The notes under the pieces are model-generated. The model did no database searches. It was not told where the DNA came from and worked only from the letters and a program-made list of their open reading frames with translations. A program made the position numbers and the translations under genes. From positions 18,445 to 82,444 of the forward strand of contig CAMDUE010000010.1 of the NCBI GenBank assembly GCA_945877575.1: a stretch of DNA of 64,000 bases. Reading direction: 5' to 3'. This stretch comes from Chitinophaga pinensis. GTDB lineage: Bacteria > Bacteroidota > Bacteroidia > NS11-12g > UBA955. The stretch's first letter is position 1; every line of letters begins with the position of its first letter. Shown here in pieces: positions 10,303 through 19,552 of the stretch.

Positions 10303-10611
10303 TTATAATTTAATTTCAACCTCAACACCACTTGGAAGTTCTATCTTCATCAAGGCATCTACGGTTTTTGTTGAACCATTAAAAATGTCAATCAAACGCT
10401 GGTATGTGCAATATTGGAACTGCTCGCGCGCTTTCTTGTTTACGTGTGGTGAACGCAAAACTGTGTAAATCTTTTTGCGTGTTGGTAGAGGCACTGGACC
10501 GCTTACTACGACCCCAGTTGTGCGTACCGCCTTTACGATCTTCTCTGCTGATTTATCCAACAAAGTGTGATCGAAAGACTTTAATTTGATTCTTATCTTT
10601 TGACTAACCAT
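10303..10611 (-). CDS. rpsJ: 30S ribosomal protein S10
   Basis: S10 is a head protein of the 30S subunit that is also the Nus-factor partner of antitermination. The 102 residues contain [50 protein letters not shown] and a short acidic-hydrophobic C terminus. It directly follows fusA, with no tuf gene in between. Confidence 0.98.
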   Translation of the reverse strand: MVSQKIRIKLKSFDHTLLDKSAEKIVKAVRTTGVVVSGPVPLPTRKKIYTVLRSPHVNKKAREQFQYCTYQRLIDIFNGSTKTVDALMKIELPSGVEVEIKL

Positions 10612-10637
10612 TTCAGTTGTTTCTTACTATTTATTTA

Positions 10638-12740
10638 TTAACCGCGTGCGTTAACCTTTTTCAATACCTCTTCAGCAATGTTCCTAGGTGTTTCTGCATA
10701 GTGGCTGAATTCCATGGTGCTATTCGCACGACCTGATGTGATGGTTCTCAATGCCGTAACATATCCAAACATTTCACTCAATGGAACTTTAGCTTTAACT
10801 ACCTGTGCTCCTCCTCTTTCGTCCATTCCTTCCATTTGCCCACGACGACGATTCAAGTCTCCCATTACGTCACCAGTGTTAGCATCTGGAGTTACTACCT
10901 CAAGTTTCATGATTGGCTCTAGCAATACTGGATTACATTTACGAGCAGCATCACGGAACCCTTGCTTCGCAGCGATTTCAAACGACAATGAATCAGAGTC
11001 AACAGCGTGGAAAGATCCGTCGAACAAACGAACTTTGATCTTATCAATACCGTAACCAGCTAAAACACCATTGTGCATCGCAGCTTTAAATCCTTTTTCA
11101 ACAGATGGAACAAATTCACGAGGAATAGAACCACCCACAATCTCATTAACGAATTGAAGTCCTTCACCTGGCCATTCAGCGTCAGCTGGACCTAATTCAA
11201 ACTGAATATCAGCAAATTTACCACGACCACCTGTTTGTTTCTTATAAGTTTCACGGTGGGTTGTGTTAGTAGTTAATGCTTCTTTGTAGTTTACTTGTGG
11301 AGCACCTTGGTTACATTCAACTTTGAACTCACGACGAAGGCGGTCAACAATGATATCTAAGTGCAATTCACCCATACCTGAGATTACAGTTTGACCTGTC
11401 TCATCATCTGTGTGAACTTTGAAAGTAGGATCCTCTTCAGCCAATTTAGCCAAAGCCATACCCAACTTATCTGTATCAGCCTGAGTTTTAGGCTCAATGG
11501 CCAATCCAATTACAGGCTCAGGGAATACCATAGATTCCAATATGATTGGATTCTTTTCGGCACATAGAGTGTCTCCTGTTTTAATATCTTTAAATCCTAC
11601 TGCTGCTCCAATGTCACCAGCTCCCAAATATTCAATTGGGTTCTGTTTGTTTGCGTGCATTTGGAACAAGCGAGAAATACGCTCTTTATTTCCAGTACGC
11701 ATGTTCAATACATACGAACCTGCATCTAATTTACCAGAATATGCGCGGATAAAACACAAACGTCCTACATAAGGATCAGTTGCGATTTTAAATGCCAATG
11801 CAGAGAATGGTTCGCTGTAATCAGGCTTACGGGTGATCTCAGCTTCGGTTTCAGGATGAGTACCTTTAATTTCTCCGATATCTATTGGAGAAGGCATCAA
11901 TTCCATAACCATATCAAGCATGGTTTGAACTCCTTTATTTTTGAAAGAAGAACCACACATCATAGGTACCAATTTCAAATCAATTACAGCAGCGCGTAAA
12001 GCGGTTAAGATTTCTCTTTCAGAGATTGAAGTTGGATCTTCAAAGAATTTCTCCATCAAAGATTCATCATAATCTGCCACTGCTTCCAATAATTTCTCTC
12101 TCCACTCGGTAGCTTCCTCAACCATGTCGGCAGGGATGTCAATTACCTCGTAGGTCATACCGTGATCTTTTTCATTCCAAATCATTCCGCGGAAGTTGAT
12201 CAAGTCAACAACTCCTTGGAACTTATCTTCAGCACCAATAGGCAACTGAAGTGGAACCGCGTTACTACCTAACATGGTTTTAACTTGGTTCACAACGTTC
12301 AAGAAATCTGCTCCAGAACGGTCCATTTTGTTAACGAAACCAATACGTGGAACTCTATAGTTATCAGCCAAGCGCCAGTTTGTTTCAGACTGAGGCTCAA
12401 CACCATCAACTGAACTAAACAAGAAAACGAGACCATCTAGTACACGCAATGAACGATTTACCTCTACAGTAAAGTCAACGTGACCAGGAGTATCAATAAT
12501 ATTGATGTGGTATTTTTCACCGCGGTAATCCCAAAAAACCGTCGTTGCAGCAGAAGTAATGGTAATACCACGCTCCTGTTCCTGCGCCATCCAGTCCATT
12601 GTTGCAGCACCATCGTGTACTTCACCAATTTTATGGTTAACACCGGCATAGAACAAAATTCGTTCAGTAGTAGTTGTCTTACCAGCGTCAATGTGAGCGG
12701 CAATACCAATGTTTCTCGTGTATCTTAAATCGCGTGACAT
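10638..12740 (-). CDS. fusA: Elongation factor G
   Basis: EF-G is the GTPase that drives ribosomal translocation. The 700 residues show the five-domain layout, with the P loop [15 protein letters not shown], switch-[24 protein letters not shown] and the domain IV/V segments [10 protein letters not shown] and FGYVTALRT. It is translated from an ATG preceded by an A/T-rich stretch (ATTAAAAAT) rather than a Shine-Dalgarno sequence. It lies 8 bp downstream of rpsG. Confidence 0.98.
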   Translation of the reverse strand: MSRDLRYTRNIGIAAHIDAGKTTTTERILFYAGVNHKIGEVHDGAATMDWMAQEQERGITITSAATTVFWDYRGEKYHINIIDTPGHVDFTVEVNRSLRVLDGLVFLFSSVDGVEPQSETNWRLADNYRVPRIGFVNKMDRSGADFLNVVNQVKTMLGSNAVPLQLPIGAEDKFQGVVDLINFRGMIWNEKDHGMTYEVIDIPADMVEEATEWREKLLEAVADYDESLMEKFFEDPTSISEREILTALRAAVIDLKLVPMMCGSSFKNKGVQTMLDMVMELMPSPIDIGEIKGTHPETEAEITRKPDYSEPFSALAFKIATDPYVGRLCFIRAYSGKLDAGSYVLNMRTGNKERISRLFQMHANKQNPIEYLGAGDIGAAVGFKDIKTGDTLCAEKNPIILESMVFPEPVIGLAIEPKTQADTDKLGMALAKLAEEDPTFKVHTDDETGQTVISGMGELHLDIIVDRLRREFKVECNQGAPQVNYKEALTTNTTHRETYKKQTGGRGKFADIQFELGPADAEWPGEGLQFVNEIVGGSIPREFVPSVEKGFKAAMHNGVLAGYGIDKIKVRLFDGSFHAVDSDSLSFEIAAKQGFRDAARKCNPVLLEPIMKLEVVTPDANTGDVMGDLNRRRGQMEGMDERGGAQVVKAKVPLSEMFGYVTALRTITSGRANSTMEFSHYAETPRNIAEEVLKKVNARG

Positions 12741-12748
12741 ATTTTTAA

Positions 12749-13219
12749 TTATGCTCTAAAATGTGAGAATGCTTTATTTGCTTCAGCCATTTTGTGAGTG
12801 TCTTCTTTCTTTTTTACAGAAGCACCTTCACTTTTTGAAGCTGCAACGATTTCCGCTGCCAACTTTTCGGCCATAGACTTTTCGTTTCTTTTACGAGAGT
12901 AGTTAATCAACCATTTCATTCCAACCGCAACGCGTCTTCTTTGAGGAATCTCTGTAGGGATTTGGAATGTAGCTCCACCCACACGACGTGCCTTAACCTC
13001 TACAGCAGGCATTACGTTGTTCATTGCTTTTCTCCAAGTCTCAATACCAGGCTCCTCAGTCACCTTTCTTTCAACAATATCAATTGCATCGTAGAAAATC
13101 TTCAATGCAGTTGACTTTTTACCATCGTACATCATTCCGTTTACAAAACGAGTAACTAACTGATCGTTGAACTTAGGATCAGGAATCAATATGCGTTTTT
13201 TAGCGCGCGTTTTTCTCAT
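12749..13219 (-). CDS. rpsG: 30S ribosomal protein S7
   Basis: S7 initiates assembly of the 30S head and lies at the E site. The 156 residues begin [17 protein letters not shown] and include the [18 protein letters not shown] beta-hairpin and ALKWLI-like helix ([13 protein letters not shown]). It is 14 bp from rpsL. Confidence 0.98.
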   Translation of the reverse strand: MRKTRAKKRILIPDPKFNDQLVTRFVNGMMYDGKKSTALKIFYDAIDIVERKVTEEPGIETWRKAMNNVMPAVEVKARRVGGATFQIPTEIPQRRRVAVGMKWLINYSRKRNEKSMAEKLAAEIVAASKSEGASVKKKEDTHKMAEANKAFSHFRA

Positions 13220-13233
13220 GGCTTAACTAGTGA

Positions 13234-13614
13234 TTATTTTTTAGCTTTTGGCTTTTTGGTTCCGTATTTACTTCTTCTTTGATTTCTACCTTCAACACCT
13301 GCTGTGTCTAAAGCTCCGCGTACAATGTGGTAACGAACACCCGGAAGATCTTTTACCCTTCCGCCGCGTACCAACACAATACTGTGCTCTTGCAAGTTGT
13401 GGCCCTCTCCAGGGATGTAGGCATTCACCTCTTTACCGTTGGTCAAACGCACACGCGCTACCTTACGAAGCGCTGAGTTTGGCTTCTTAGGCGTAGTGGT
13501 ATATACACGGGTACAAACACCGCGTCTCTGTGGACAAGAATCCAATGCAGGAGACTTACTCTTTACCACAATCTCCTGGCGACCTTTTCTAATTAACTGT
13601 TGAATAGTAGGCAT
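13234..13614 (-). CDS. rpsL: 30S ribosomal protein S12
   Basis: S12 is the decoding-accuracy protein and the classic streptomycin target. I use the ATG at 13614, giving 126 residues that begin [13 protein letters not shown], the universal start. A longer frame from 13638 would add eight residues and overlap the predicted promoter. The resistance-associated segments are wild type in appearance: [13 protein letters not shown] and [15 protein letters not shown]. It heads the operon that runs to infA. Confidence 0.97.
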   Translation of the reverse strand: MPTIQQLIRKGRQEIVVKSKSPALDSCPQRRGVCTRVYTTTPKKPNSALRKVARVRLTNGKEVNAYIPGEGHNLQEHSIVLVRGGRVKDLPGVRYHIVRGALDTAGVEGRNQRRSKYGTKKPKAKK

Positions 13615-13635
13615 ATTTTTTCCCAAAAAGGACGG

Positions 13636-13666
13636 CAAAATTAAGATTATTTTTTGTCATTATCAA
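13636..13666 (-). promoter_or_regulatory. Predicted promoter of the ribosomal operon
   Basis: On the minus strand a TTG (13666-13664) is followed after 20 bp by TAATTTTG (13643-13636), matching the Bacteroidota TTTG / TAnnTTTG pattern. Transcription would begin near 13630, about 15 nt before the rpsL ATG. Nothing else within the operon looks as good, so this probably drives all 26 visible genes. Confidence 0.5.
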
Positions 13667-13755
13667 CACATGCTCCAAAAAAATATTGATTTTCATTGAA
13701 AACCACTCAAAACACCCATCTGCATTCGCTAAAACTATTTCTAATTTCCTTTCAT

Positions 13756-13763
13756 TATCTTTG
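13756..13763 (+). promoter_or_regulatory. Possible -7 box for the DUF1573 gene
   Basis: TATCTTTG is an exact TAnnTTTG match on the plus strand, 85 bp before the ATG at 13849. I see no TTG at the right distance upstream, so support is partial. Confidence 0.3.
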
Positions 13764-13848
13764 TATTTACGTAAAAATATCCCCCGAAAACAACTAAAAT
13801 CCCCATTTTTACGTCTATGACCACATAATTATACTCTTAATTCCATTT

Positions 13849-14985
13849 ATGAATCTCATCAAAAATATTTTTATCGCTGCAGCTCTTTTTATTTCCAATG
13901 CCGCACTAGCCCAAGATGAACCAACATCCGGTGCCCTCGGGTTTCGTGAGCGCATCTATGATTTTGGAACATTGGAAGAAAATATGCGTTTTGCTACCCA
14001 CCGTTTTGTTTTTAAAAATACCGGCACCACGCCCATCAAGATTTTAAATGTAGAAACGAGCTGCGGTTGCACCACCCCAACCTGGTCTGAAAACATTATT
14101 AAACCCAATGATAGCGGATATGTTGACGCACGTTATGAAACTACCAACCGTCTCGGAACATTTGACAAGACCATCACCGTTTACTCCAATTCAAAAATCA
14201 ATCCCATCCAATACCTGAATATTAAAGGCAACGTCATCCGTCCCCAACCTACCACCATTGGTGCCCCCATTCCAAATATTGGAAATCTTCAGGCTGATCT
14301 GATCAATTTGACGTTTGATCCTCTGCTTGACAATCAAATCCTCAAGAAAGAATTTAGACTGACTAACAACAGCGATTTTACCGCTACCATTCAGCCTCTT
14401 GGCCCTGGAAGAATTCCTGATTATATTACCATCGAAGGATTTCCGCAATCGCTAGAACCAGGCGAATCGCAAAAAGTAATTGTTACTATTGATGGAATCA
14501 AAGCCCCTTCTTATGGTTTCGGGGGATTTGAAATTCCGGTGATTTCTAGCAGTTACGGGAACTTTTATTTAGGCATCAATGTTAATTACAACCGCAAGCA
14601 ATACTTCCCCACTTTGAGTGCTAAGAAATTGAAAAAAGCCGCTAAACTAGTGGTTACTCCTACTTCGCTGAATTTTGGTGAGGTGCCTTCCGGCGGATAT
14701 TTAAATGGCTACTTCGACTTTAAAAACGACGGAAAATCGCCTCTGACTATTCACCAAATTGTTCCTGATTGTCCATGTATCACGTTAACCGTTCCAAAAA
14801 CAACTCTTGCTCCTGGAGAAACCATGAGGGTAAAAGTGCTTTTCGATACAGTCACTAAAAACGGTAAAAAAGGATTAGGTATTTGGATTGTCAGTAACGA
14901 TCCAACTCAACCCGAGCGAAACATATGGGTGCAAGCCACGTTTCCTGAAATCAAGAAACGCCAATGCGCTGATTGTCCGTTCTAA
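13849..14985 (+). CDS. Exported DUF1573-domain protein
   Basis: A 378-residue exported protein of unknown function. An N-terminal signal peptide (MNLIKNIFIAAALFISNAALAQ) is clear. A DUF1573 domain follows at roughly residues 35-130, with the typical FGTLEENMRFATHRFVFKN strand pattern and the CGCT motif. A second copy spans about 270-365 (FGEVPSGGYLNGYFDFKN, then CPCI), and the middle has similar immunoglobulin-like beta strands. DUF1573 domains are common in periplasmic or surface Bacteroidota proteins, but no reaction is known. The stop codon directly abuts that of convergent yebC. Confidence 0.85.
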   Translation: MNLIKNIFIAAALFISNAALAQDEPTSGALGFRERIYDFGTLEENMRFATHRFVFKNTGTTPIKILNVETSCGCTTPTWSENIIKPNDSGYVDARYETTNRLGTFDKTITVYSNSKINPIQYLNIKGNVIRPQPTTIGAPIPNIGNLQADLINLTFDPLLDNQILKKEFRLTNNSDFTATIQPLGPGRIPDYITIEGFPQSLEPGESQKVIVTIDGIKAPSYGFGGFEIPVISSSYGNFYLGINVNYNRKQYFPTLSAKKLKKAAKLVVTPTSLNFGEVPSGGYLNGYFDFKNDGKSPLTIHQIVPDCPCITLTVPKTTLAPGETMRVKVLFDTVTKNGKKGLGIWIVSNDPTQPERNIWVQATFPEIKKRQCADCPF

Positions 14986-15702
14986 TTATCTAAGATTGGT
15001 GTAAACGTTTTGGACGTCATCATCGCCTTCCAAACGCTCCACCAAATCTAGGACTTCCTGAGCCTGAGCTTCATCTAGGTCTACATAAGAATTGGGAATG
15101 AATTGCAATTCGGCATTCACCACCTCAATTTTCATGTCTTCAAGGGCTTTTTGCATTTGTCCAAAATCAGTAAACGCGCTGTAAACGTATACATCCTCCT
15201 CGTCGAATGCAAAATCATCCAGACCGTGGTCAATCAGTTCAAACTCAAATTCATCTAAGTCTCTTCCGGCTAAAGTTGATTTGGCTATTTTAAATACTCC
15301 CTTGCGCGTAAAATTGAAATCTAAGGAACCGGTTTTACCCAATGATCCGCCGCCTTTGTTGAAGTGCATGCGAACATTGGCTACTGTTCTGGTTGGATTG
15401 TCGGTTGCGGTTTCTACCACTACCCCTACACCGTGAGGTGCATATCCTTCGTAGCGAACCTCTTCGTAATCGCCTTCGGTTTTACTGATAGCTCTTTTGA
15501 TAGCAGCATCTACCCGATCTTTGGGCATATTCACGTTCTTAGCATTTTGAATGGCCAGACGTAAACGCGGATTGTAATCAGGATTTTCGCCGCCCATTTT
15601 AACAGCGATTGCAATTTCCTTTCCTAGCTTGGTAAACTGCTTTGCCATTTTGTCAAAGCGTGCGAACATTTTATGTTTGCGTTTTTCGAATATCCTTCCC
15701 AT
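14986..15702 (-). CDS. YebC/PmpR family regulatory protein
   Basis: This 238-residue protein is a YebC/TACO1-family member. The family has been described as DNA-binding regulators and, more recently, as ribosome-associated translation factors. The start MGRIFEKRKHKMFARFDKMAKQFTKLGKEI is the Bacteroidota form of the family N terminus; IQNAKNVNMPKDRVDAAIKRA and GYAPHGVGVVVE are core motifs. It is monocistronic, with its stop codon adjacent to that of the DUF1573 gene. Confidence 0.93.
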   Translation of the reverse strand: MGRIFEKRKHKMFARFDKMAKQFTKLGKEIAIAVKMGGENPDYNPRLRLAIQNAKNVNMPKDRVDAAIKRAISKTEGDYEEVRYEGYAPHGVGVVVETATDNPTRTVANVRMHFNKGGGSLGKTGSLDFNFTRKGVFKIAKSTLAGRDLDEFEFELIDHGLDDFAFDEEDVYVYSAFTDFGQMQKALEDMKIEVVNAELQFIPNSYVDLDEAQAQEVLDLVERLEGDDDVQNVYTNLR

Positions 15703-15851
15703 ACAAATCCAAATTATTGAACTGCGAAGTTATAAAAGTATAATGAGATTACAGATTGTGAATATCAAGTGGAGAAAACAAACCCTCGTTAACAATCTGT
15801 TTTTCTGTTGTTTACTTAATCAAAATATTAAATGACGAACATCGTAGTGAC

Positions 15852-16292
15852 ATGAATGCAACATCATTTTTCGGAAAACTATCTCACAATGGATTTCAAA
15901 TTAGCAGCGTTGAAATCGGCGTATTAAACTGCTTACCAAATAACACGCCGGTTGAGTTGCATCAAGGAATCTTTTTAGATGAAAACGGAAATCAGATTAT
16001 CACTGATGGCGAGGCACTGATTAACAACAAGTGGCAATTGTGGCTCTGGTTGCATGAAACTGAAAATTTATTGTATTGTGAATTCAAAATCCCCGGTGAT
16101 TGCACTTGGAGAATTTTTCAGAACCAATTAACATTAAAATGTAACCATCAAGGTACACTTCATTTTTGGGTTTCAGAAATTTTTAAACTCTTGGGAATTG
16201 CAAAACAGGAAGCATTTGAATCACTACATATAGCAGAGGGGGAAGCTAAAATTTTGCTCGACTCAGAATTCAGTCGTCTGCAAATGTGTTAG
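15852..16292 (+). CDS. Protein of unknown function (146 residues)
   Basis: I do not recognise this protein. It has no signal peptide and no membrane segment. The middle is unusually rich in tryptophan (NNKWQLWLWLHE, CTWRIF, HFWVSEIF), and the sequence alternates short strands with a C-terminal helix. The ATG at 15852 is the first in frame. The last 30 bp overlap, on the opposite strand, the 3' end of the ATP-grasp gene, so the two genes converge and share coding sequence. The frame is open throughout and codon use resembles its neighbours, so I accept it as real. Confidence 0.65.
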   Translation: MNATSFFGKLSHNGFQISSVEIGVLNCLPNNTPVELHQGIFLDENGNQIITDGEALINNKWQLWLWLHETENLLYCEFKIPGDCTWRIFQNQLTLKCNHQGTLHFWVSEIFKLLGIAKQEAFESLHIAEGEAKILLDSEFSRLQMC

Positions 16293-17228
16293 TTCAGGAT
16301 TCAAACGTTTATTCAATTTAATCTGCCTATTTAGGAATTCTTTCAATTCTACATTTGAATATTTCAATAAGAAGGGAAGGATGCTCTGAGTGGGATGCAT
16401 ATTGGGCATGGTATTAACATCCAAAATGAAAGGCATGTGATTCCAAATTCGGAAATCGATTCGAGAAACATACTTCAAATCTAAAATATGATGAATTTGC
16501 AAAGCAGATTTCGTCATTTCGGCTAACACCGATTCATCGATTTCGTAATCCATCTCTCTCTGGGTAGTGCCAAAGGAACTACCAGCAATAAAAACTGTGC
16601 GTTGAGGATAAGGTACAATTTCTACGGGTTTTAGAGTTTGGTAGCCAGTTCCCTCTGCATTTGGAACAACAGCTACAGAAAATTCTCTTCCAACCAAATA
16701 TGGCTGAACCAACATTTCAGTATCTAAAACGTTGTTCGAAATGAATTCAAAGTTTGTTTCGTCGTTCTCAAGGATGGATATCCCGCGGTGACAACCTCCA
16801 AATCTAGGCTTGATTATTAATTTTCCAACATAATCATTTAATGATTTTATAGTTCGAAATGTGGTTGCTGTTCTCAACCCTTGCTCGATGCAAAGATCCT
16901 CCATTAAAAGTTTGTCAGCGGCAGAGTCTTGTGAATTACCGCTGCTACTTAGATGATTGATTTCGTATAGGTCTAAAAATTGTGCCACTTCTGCCTGACT
17001 GTAGTGCCCAAAACCGTAGCAAAGGTTGAATACGAAATCAAAGGTCTGTAAAAACTCCCCGAATTCTGGAGTTGGTTCAACCATATGAATGATAGTGGTA
17101 TCAAATTCCACTTGCAATGCTTCGTAATAAGAAACTAAAGTAGAAAATCCAATATTCTCATTCCAAGGTGTAAAGCGGCTATCTGCATATAATATTGCCG
17201 CTGTTGGCAATGCATTTGAGTGACTCAT
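16263..17228 (-). CDS. D-alanine--D-alanine ligase-like ATP-grasp enzyme
   Basis: A 321-residue ATP-grasp protein. The central and C-terminal parts fit the Ddl family: KLIIKPRFGGCHRGI as the ATP-binding strand-loop, VQPYLVGREFSVAVV, and the metal-binding end RIDFRIW...FILDVNTMPNMHP with the paired Asp/Asn. The N terminus lacks the usual GG-x-S-x-E motif and instead reads ILYADSRFTPWNENIG. That suggests a substrate other than D-alanine. It is not next to mur genes. Possible roles are dipeptide or peptide-amide ligation, but substrate cannot be deduced. Confidence 0.75.
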   Translation of the reverse strand: MSHSNALPTAAILYADSRFTPWNENIGFSTLVSYYEALQVEFDTTIIHMVEPTPEFGEFLQTFDFVFNLCYGFGHYSQAEVAQFLDLYEINHLSSSGNSQDSAADKLLMEDLCIEQGLRTATTFRTIKSLNDYVGKLIIKPRFGGCHRGISILENDETNFEFISNNVLDTEMLVQPYLVGREFSVAVVPNAEGTGYQTLKPVEIVPYPQRTVFIAGSSFGTTQREMDYEIDESVLAEMTKSALQIHHILDLKYVSRIDFRIWNHMPFILDVNTMPNMHPTQSILPFLLKYSNVELKEFLNRQIKLNKRLNPELTHLQTTEF

Positions 17229-17235
17229 TTAAAAA

Positions 17236-17243
17236 CAAAAATA
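17236..17243 (-). promoter_or_regulatory. -7 box of the ATP-grasp gene, leaderless spacing
   Basis: TATTTTTG on the minus strand ends 7 nt before the ATG at 17228. A further TATATTTG lies at 17278-17271. No clear -33 box was found for the first. If the nearer box is used the mRNA begins within about three bases of the start codon. Confidence 0.4.
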
Positions 17244-17304
17244 GATTGACCAATATCGTTTAATATTATGCAAATATAAATATTGTGTTATGCTATCGAC
17301 TCAA

Positions 17305-18630
17305 TCAGAGTAATTCGTTAGCTAGATTTGCCAATTCACTTCTTTCTCCTTTTTCAAGGGTAATGTGAGAATATATTGATTGACCTTTTAATCTATCAAT
17401 TAAATAACTCAAGCCATTTGATTCTGTATCTAAATAAGGCGTATCAATTTGATGAATATCACCGGTAAAAACGATCTTGGTACCTTCACCGGCTCTTGAA
17501 ATAATGGTTTTGACCTCCAATGGAGTTAAATTTTGTGCTTCATCTACAATAAACATGATGTTTGACAAACTCCTGCCTCTTATAAATGCCAACGGAGTAA
17601 CCAATAATTTTTCATTCTGAACCAATTCCTTGATTCGCTGATAATCTTTGGAACTCTCTTTATACTGGTTTTGTATAACCTTTAAATTATCCCACAATGG
17701 TTCCATATAAGGATTAACCTTTTCTTTTGCATCGCCTGGCAAGAAACCAATGTCTTTATTATTTAATGGCACAATGGGTCTAGCCAAAAAAATCTGCTGA
17801 AAATCTCCTTTTTGAGCAAGTGCACTGGCCAAAGCTAGCAGCGTTTTCCCTGTTCCCGCTACACCTTGAATGGACACTAATTTTACTTTTGGATTCAGTA
17901 ACGCATGAATAGCGAAGGCTTGTTCCGCATTCTTGGGTTTGATTCCGTAAACCGTGTTCTTTTCAACCTTTTCAATTTGATCTGATTCTTGATTGTAATA
18001 GGCCAAAATGGAGCTTCTATGATTTCTCAAAATAAAATAATGGTGCGCAACTTGCTGATTTGAAAACAACAACCCGGCTGCAATCTTGTCATTCTTATGT
18101 ATCGCGTCTATTATTTCGGAATTCTCCAATTCTAACTTTGTTATACCGCGATAAAGGCCTTCAACATCCTTTACTTTTCCCGTTTCATAATCTTCGGAAA
18201 GCAAATTCAAAGCACGTGCTTTCAAGCGTAAATTCATGTCTTTCGTAACCAAAATGACCTTCCTTCTCGGATATTGTTCAGATAAAGTTAAAGCTGAATT
18301 TAAAATCAAATGATCTGCCTTTCTATCTCCAAAAACTTTAGTTGCATCTATCTTCAAGGCACTCGAAAACTCCATGATCACTTTAAACTTGGAATTCCTC
18401 TTTTTGTCAATTGTGATCCATTCATTTAGAGCGTTGCCCTCTGACAAAGCATCTATAAACCGGATGAATTGCCTAGCTTCATAGTTTATGGTATCATTTC
18501 CTTTCTTGAAATTATCTAATTCTTCCAAAACAGTTATTGGAATTGCCACATCATGTTCCTGAAAATTAGTTACAGCCTGATGATCAAACAAAATCACTGA
18601 AGTATCGAGTACGAAAATCTTTTTTGACAT
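17305..18630 (-). CDS. PhoH-family protein with N-terminal PIN domain
   Basis: A 441-residue fusion of a PIN nuclease domain (about residues 1-140; DTSVILFD, LEELDNFKK, DRKADHLILNSA, VTKDMNLRLKA supply the acidic residues) with a PhoH ATPase domain (about 230-441). The latter has Walker A GVAGTGKTLLA and Walker B FIVDEAQN. Such PhoH2-type proteins have RNA unwinding and ribonuclease activity in characterised relatives. All key acidic and P-loop residues appear intact. It is transcribed alone. Confidence 0.92.
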   Translation of the reverse strand: MSKKIFVLDTSVILFDHQAVTNFQEHDVAIPITVLEELDNFKKGNDTINYEARQFIRFIDALSEGNALNEWITIDKKRNSKFKVIMEFSSALKIDATKVFGDRKADHLILNSALTLSEQYPRRKVILVTKDMNLRLKARALNLLSEDYETGKVKDVEGLYRGITKLELENSEIIDAIHKNDKIAAGLLFSNQQVAHHYFILRNHRSSILAYYNQESDQIEKVEKNTVYGIKPKNAEQAFAIHALLNPKVKLVSIQGVAGTGKTLLALASALAQKGDFQQIFLARPIVPLNNKDIGFLPGDAKEKVNPYMEPLWDNLKVIQNQYKESSKDYQRIKELVQNEKLLVTPLAFIRGRSLSNIMFIVDEAQNLTPLEVKTIISRAGEGTKIVFTGDIHQIDTPYLDTESNGLSYLIDRLKGQSIYSHITLEKGERSELANLANELL

Positions 18631-18634
18631 TTGT

Positions 18635-18642
18635 CAAAGTTA
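18635..18642 (-). promoter_or_regulatory. -7 box of phoH, leaderless spacing, with a second copy upstream
   Basis: TAACTTTG on the minus strand ends 4 nt before the ATG at 18630. An identical TAACTTTG occurs 24 bp further upstream (18666-18659), so two start sites, one leaderless and one with a leader of about 22 nt, are possible. Neither has a convincing -33 box. Confidence 0.4.
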
Positions 18643-18783
18643 CTTTTACTCTTTATTTCAAAGTTAGAATGTCATTATCAGTTTGTTTTTCAATTGTTAA
18701 CAATTGCCATCAATCGAAAAATCCAAGTATTTAATGTTCATTTTATGCCAAATCACACAACCTATAGTATCACACCTTCGGTT

Positions 18784-18791
18784 TATATTTG
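18784..18791 (+). promoter_or_regulatory. -7 box of the outer-membrane barrel gene, leaderless spacing
   Basis: TATATTTG ends 7 nt before the ATG at 18799. No TTG is present at the expected -33 distance. Confidence 0.4.
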
Positions 18792-18798
18792 CTAACCC

Positions 18799-19530
18799 AT
18801 GATAAAGTTGATTAGTTTGTCTTTCTTGTTTGGAATGATCAGTCAAGCATTTGCTCAACCAGTCTATCCCATAAAAGAAAAAACACCTTTCCCTCCCCTT
18901 CGTATAGCTCTCGGTTTTTCTCCCGATTTAAACTACCGGTCGTTAATAAGCAATAGTAACAACCCATTCTCTGAATACATAATTAACCTGCGCAACGAAA
19001 GAGAAATTCCGCGTATTGGTTATTCAACTCAACTGTATCTTGCATTAGATATTACAAAAAAGACATCCATAGAATTTGGGTTAGGCTATAAAGATATGGG
19101 GTTTACCTATGAAAATATGACGGTCTCTAAACCCAACATCGCGTATATAGCAAGCTTAATTGACCACTTCTATTACTATTCCATTCCAATTGCTCTAAGG
19201 CAAACATGGGGGAATAAAAAATGGCAGTTTACCTATCATTTAGGTTTGTCAACGAATATTTTTCGGGTTCAAAAAACCAATATCATTGCCATCAACCCAA
19301 ACATCGCTGATACGACTATCATCAATATTGATGGTAGATCCACCTACAAGGATATTCTGCTCATTCCTTCCCTTGGACTTGGAACCACCTACAACATTAA
19401 TTCCAAATCACAGATATGCTTTGAACCTACATTGCGATATTCAATTTCAAGCATCACCCAAAATACTCCAATCAATGGCTATTTATATAACGTAGGATTA
19501 AATCTTAGTTATAAATGGAAGTTGAATTGA
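18799..19530 (+). CDS. Outer-membrane beta-barrel protein (PorT/OmpA-barrel-like)
   Basis: A 243-residue exported protein. An N-terminal signal peptide (MIKLISLSFLFGMISQAFA) is followed by alternating amphipathic strands ending with an aromatic C-terminal strand (YLYNVGLNLSYKWKLN), as in eight-stranded barrels of the outer-membrane protein beta-barrel family common in Bacteroidota. Blocks such as GYSTQLYLALDITKKTSIEFGLGYKDMGFTY are typical strand-turn-strand pairs. Function is unknown; a specific PorT assignment is not justified. It ends 22 bp before the thiolase gene. Confidence 0.75.
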   Translation: MIKLISLSFLFGMISQAFAQPVYPIKEKTPFPPLRIALGFSPDLNYRSLISNSNNPFSEYIINLRNEREIPRIGYSTQLYLALDITKKTSIEFGLGYKDMGFTYENMTVSKPNIAYIASLIDHFYYYSIPIALRQTWGNKKWQFTYHLGLSTNIFRVQKTNIIAINPNIADTTIINIDGRSTYKDILLIPSLGLGTTYNINSKSQICFEPTLRYSISSITQNTPINGYLYNVGLNLSYKWKLN

Positions 19531-19540
19531 TCCTTTTTCC

Positions 19541-19548
19541 GACCTTTG
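19541..19548 (+). promoter_or_regulatory. Near-consensus -7 box of the thiolase gene
   Basis: GACCTTTG differs from TAnnTTTG at one position and is followed by CACC and the ATG at 19553, a gap of 4 nt. The extended TTTGCAC form is shared with the ribF and yceI promoters. A TTG lies 16 bp upstream (19522-19524). Confidence 0.35.
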
Positions 19549-19552
19549 CACC

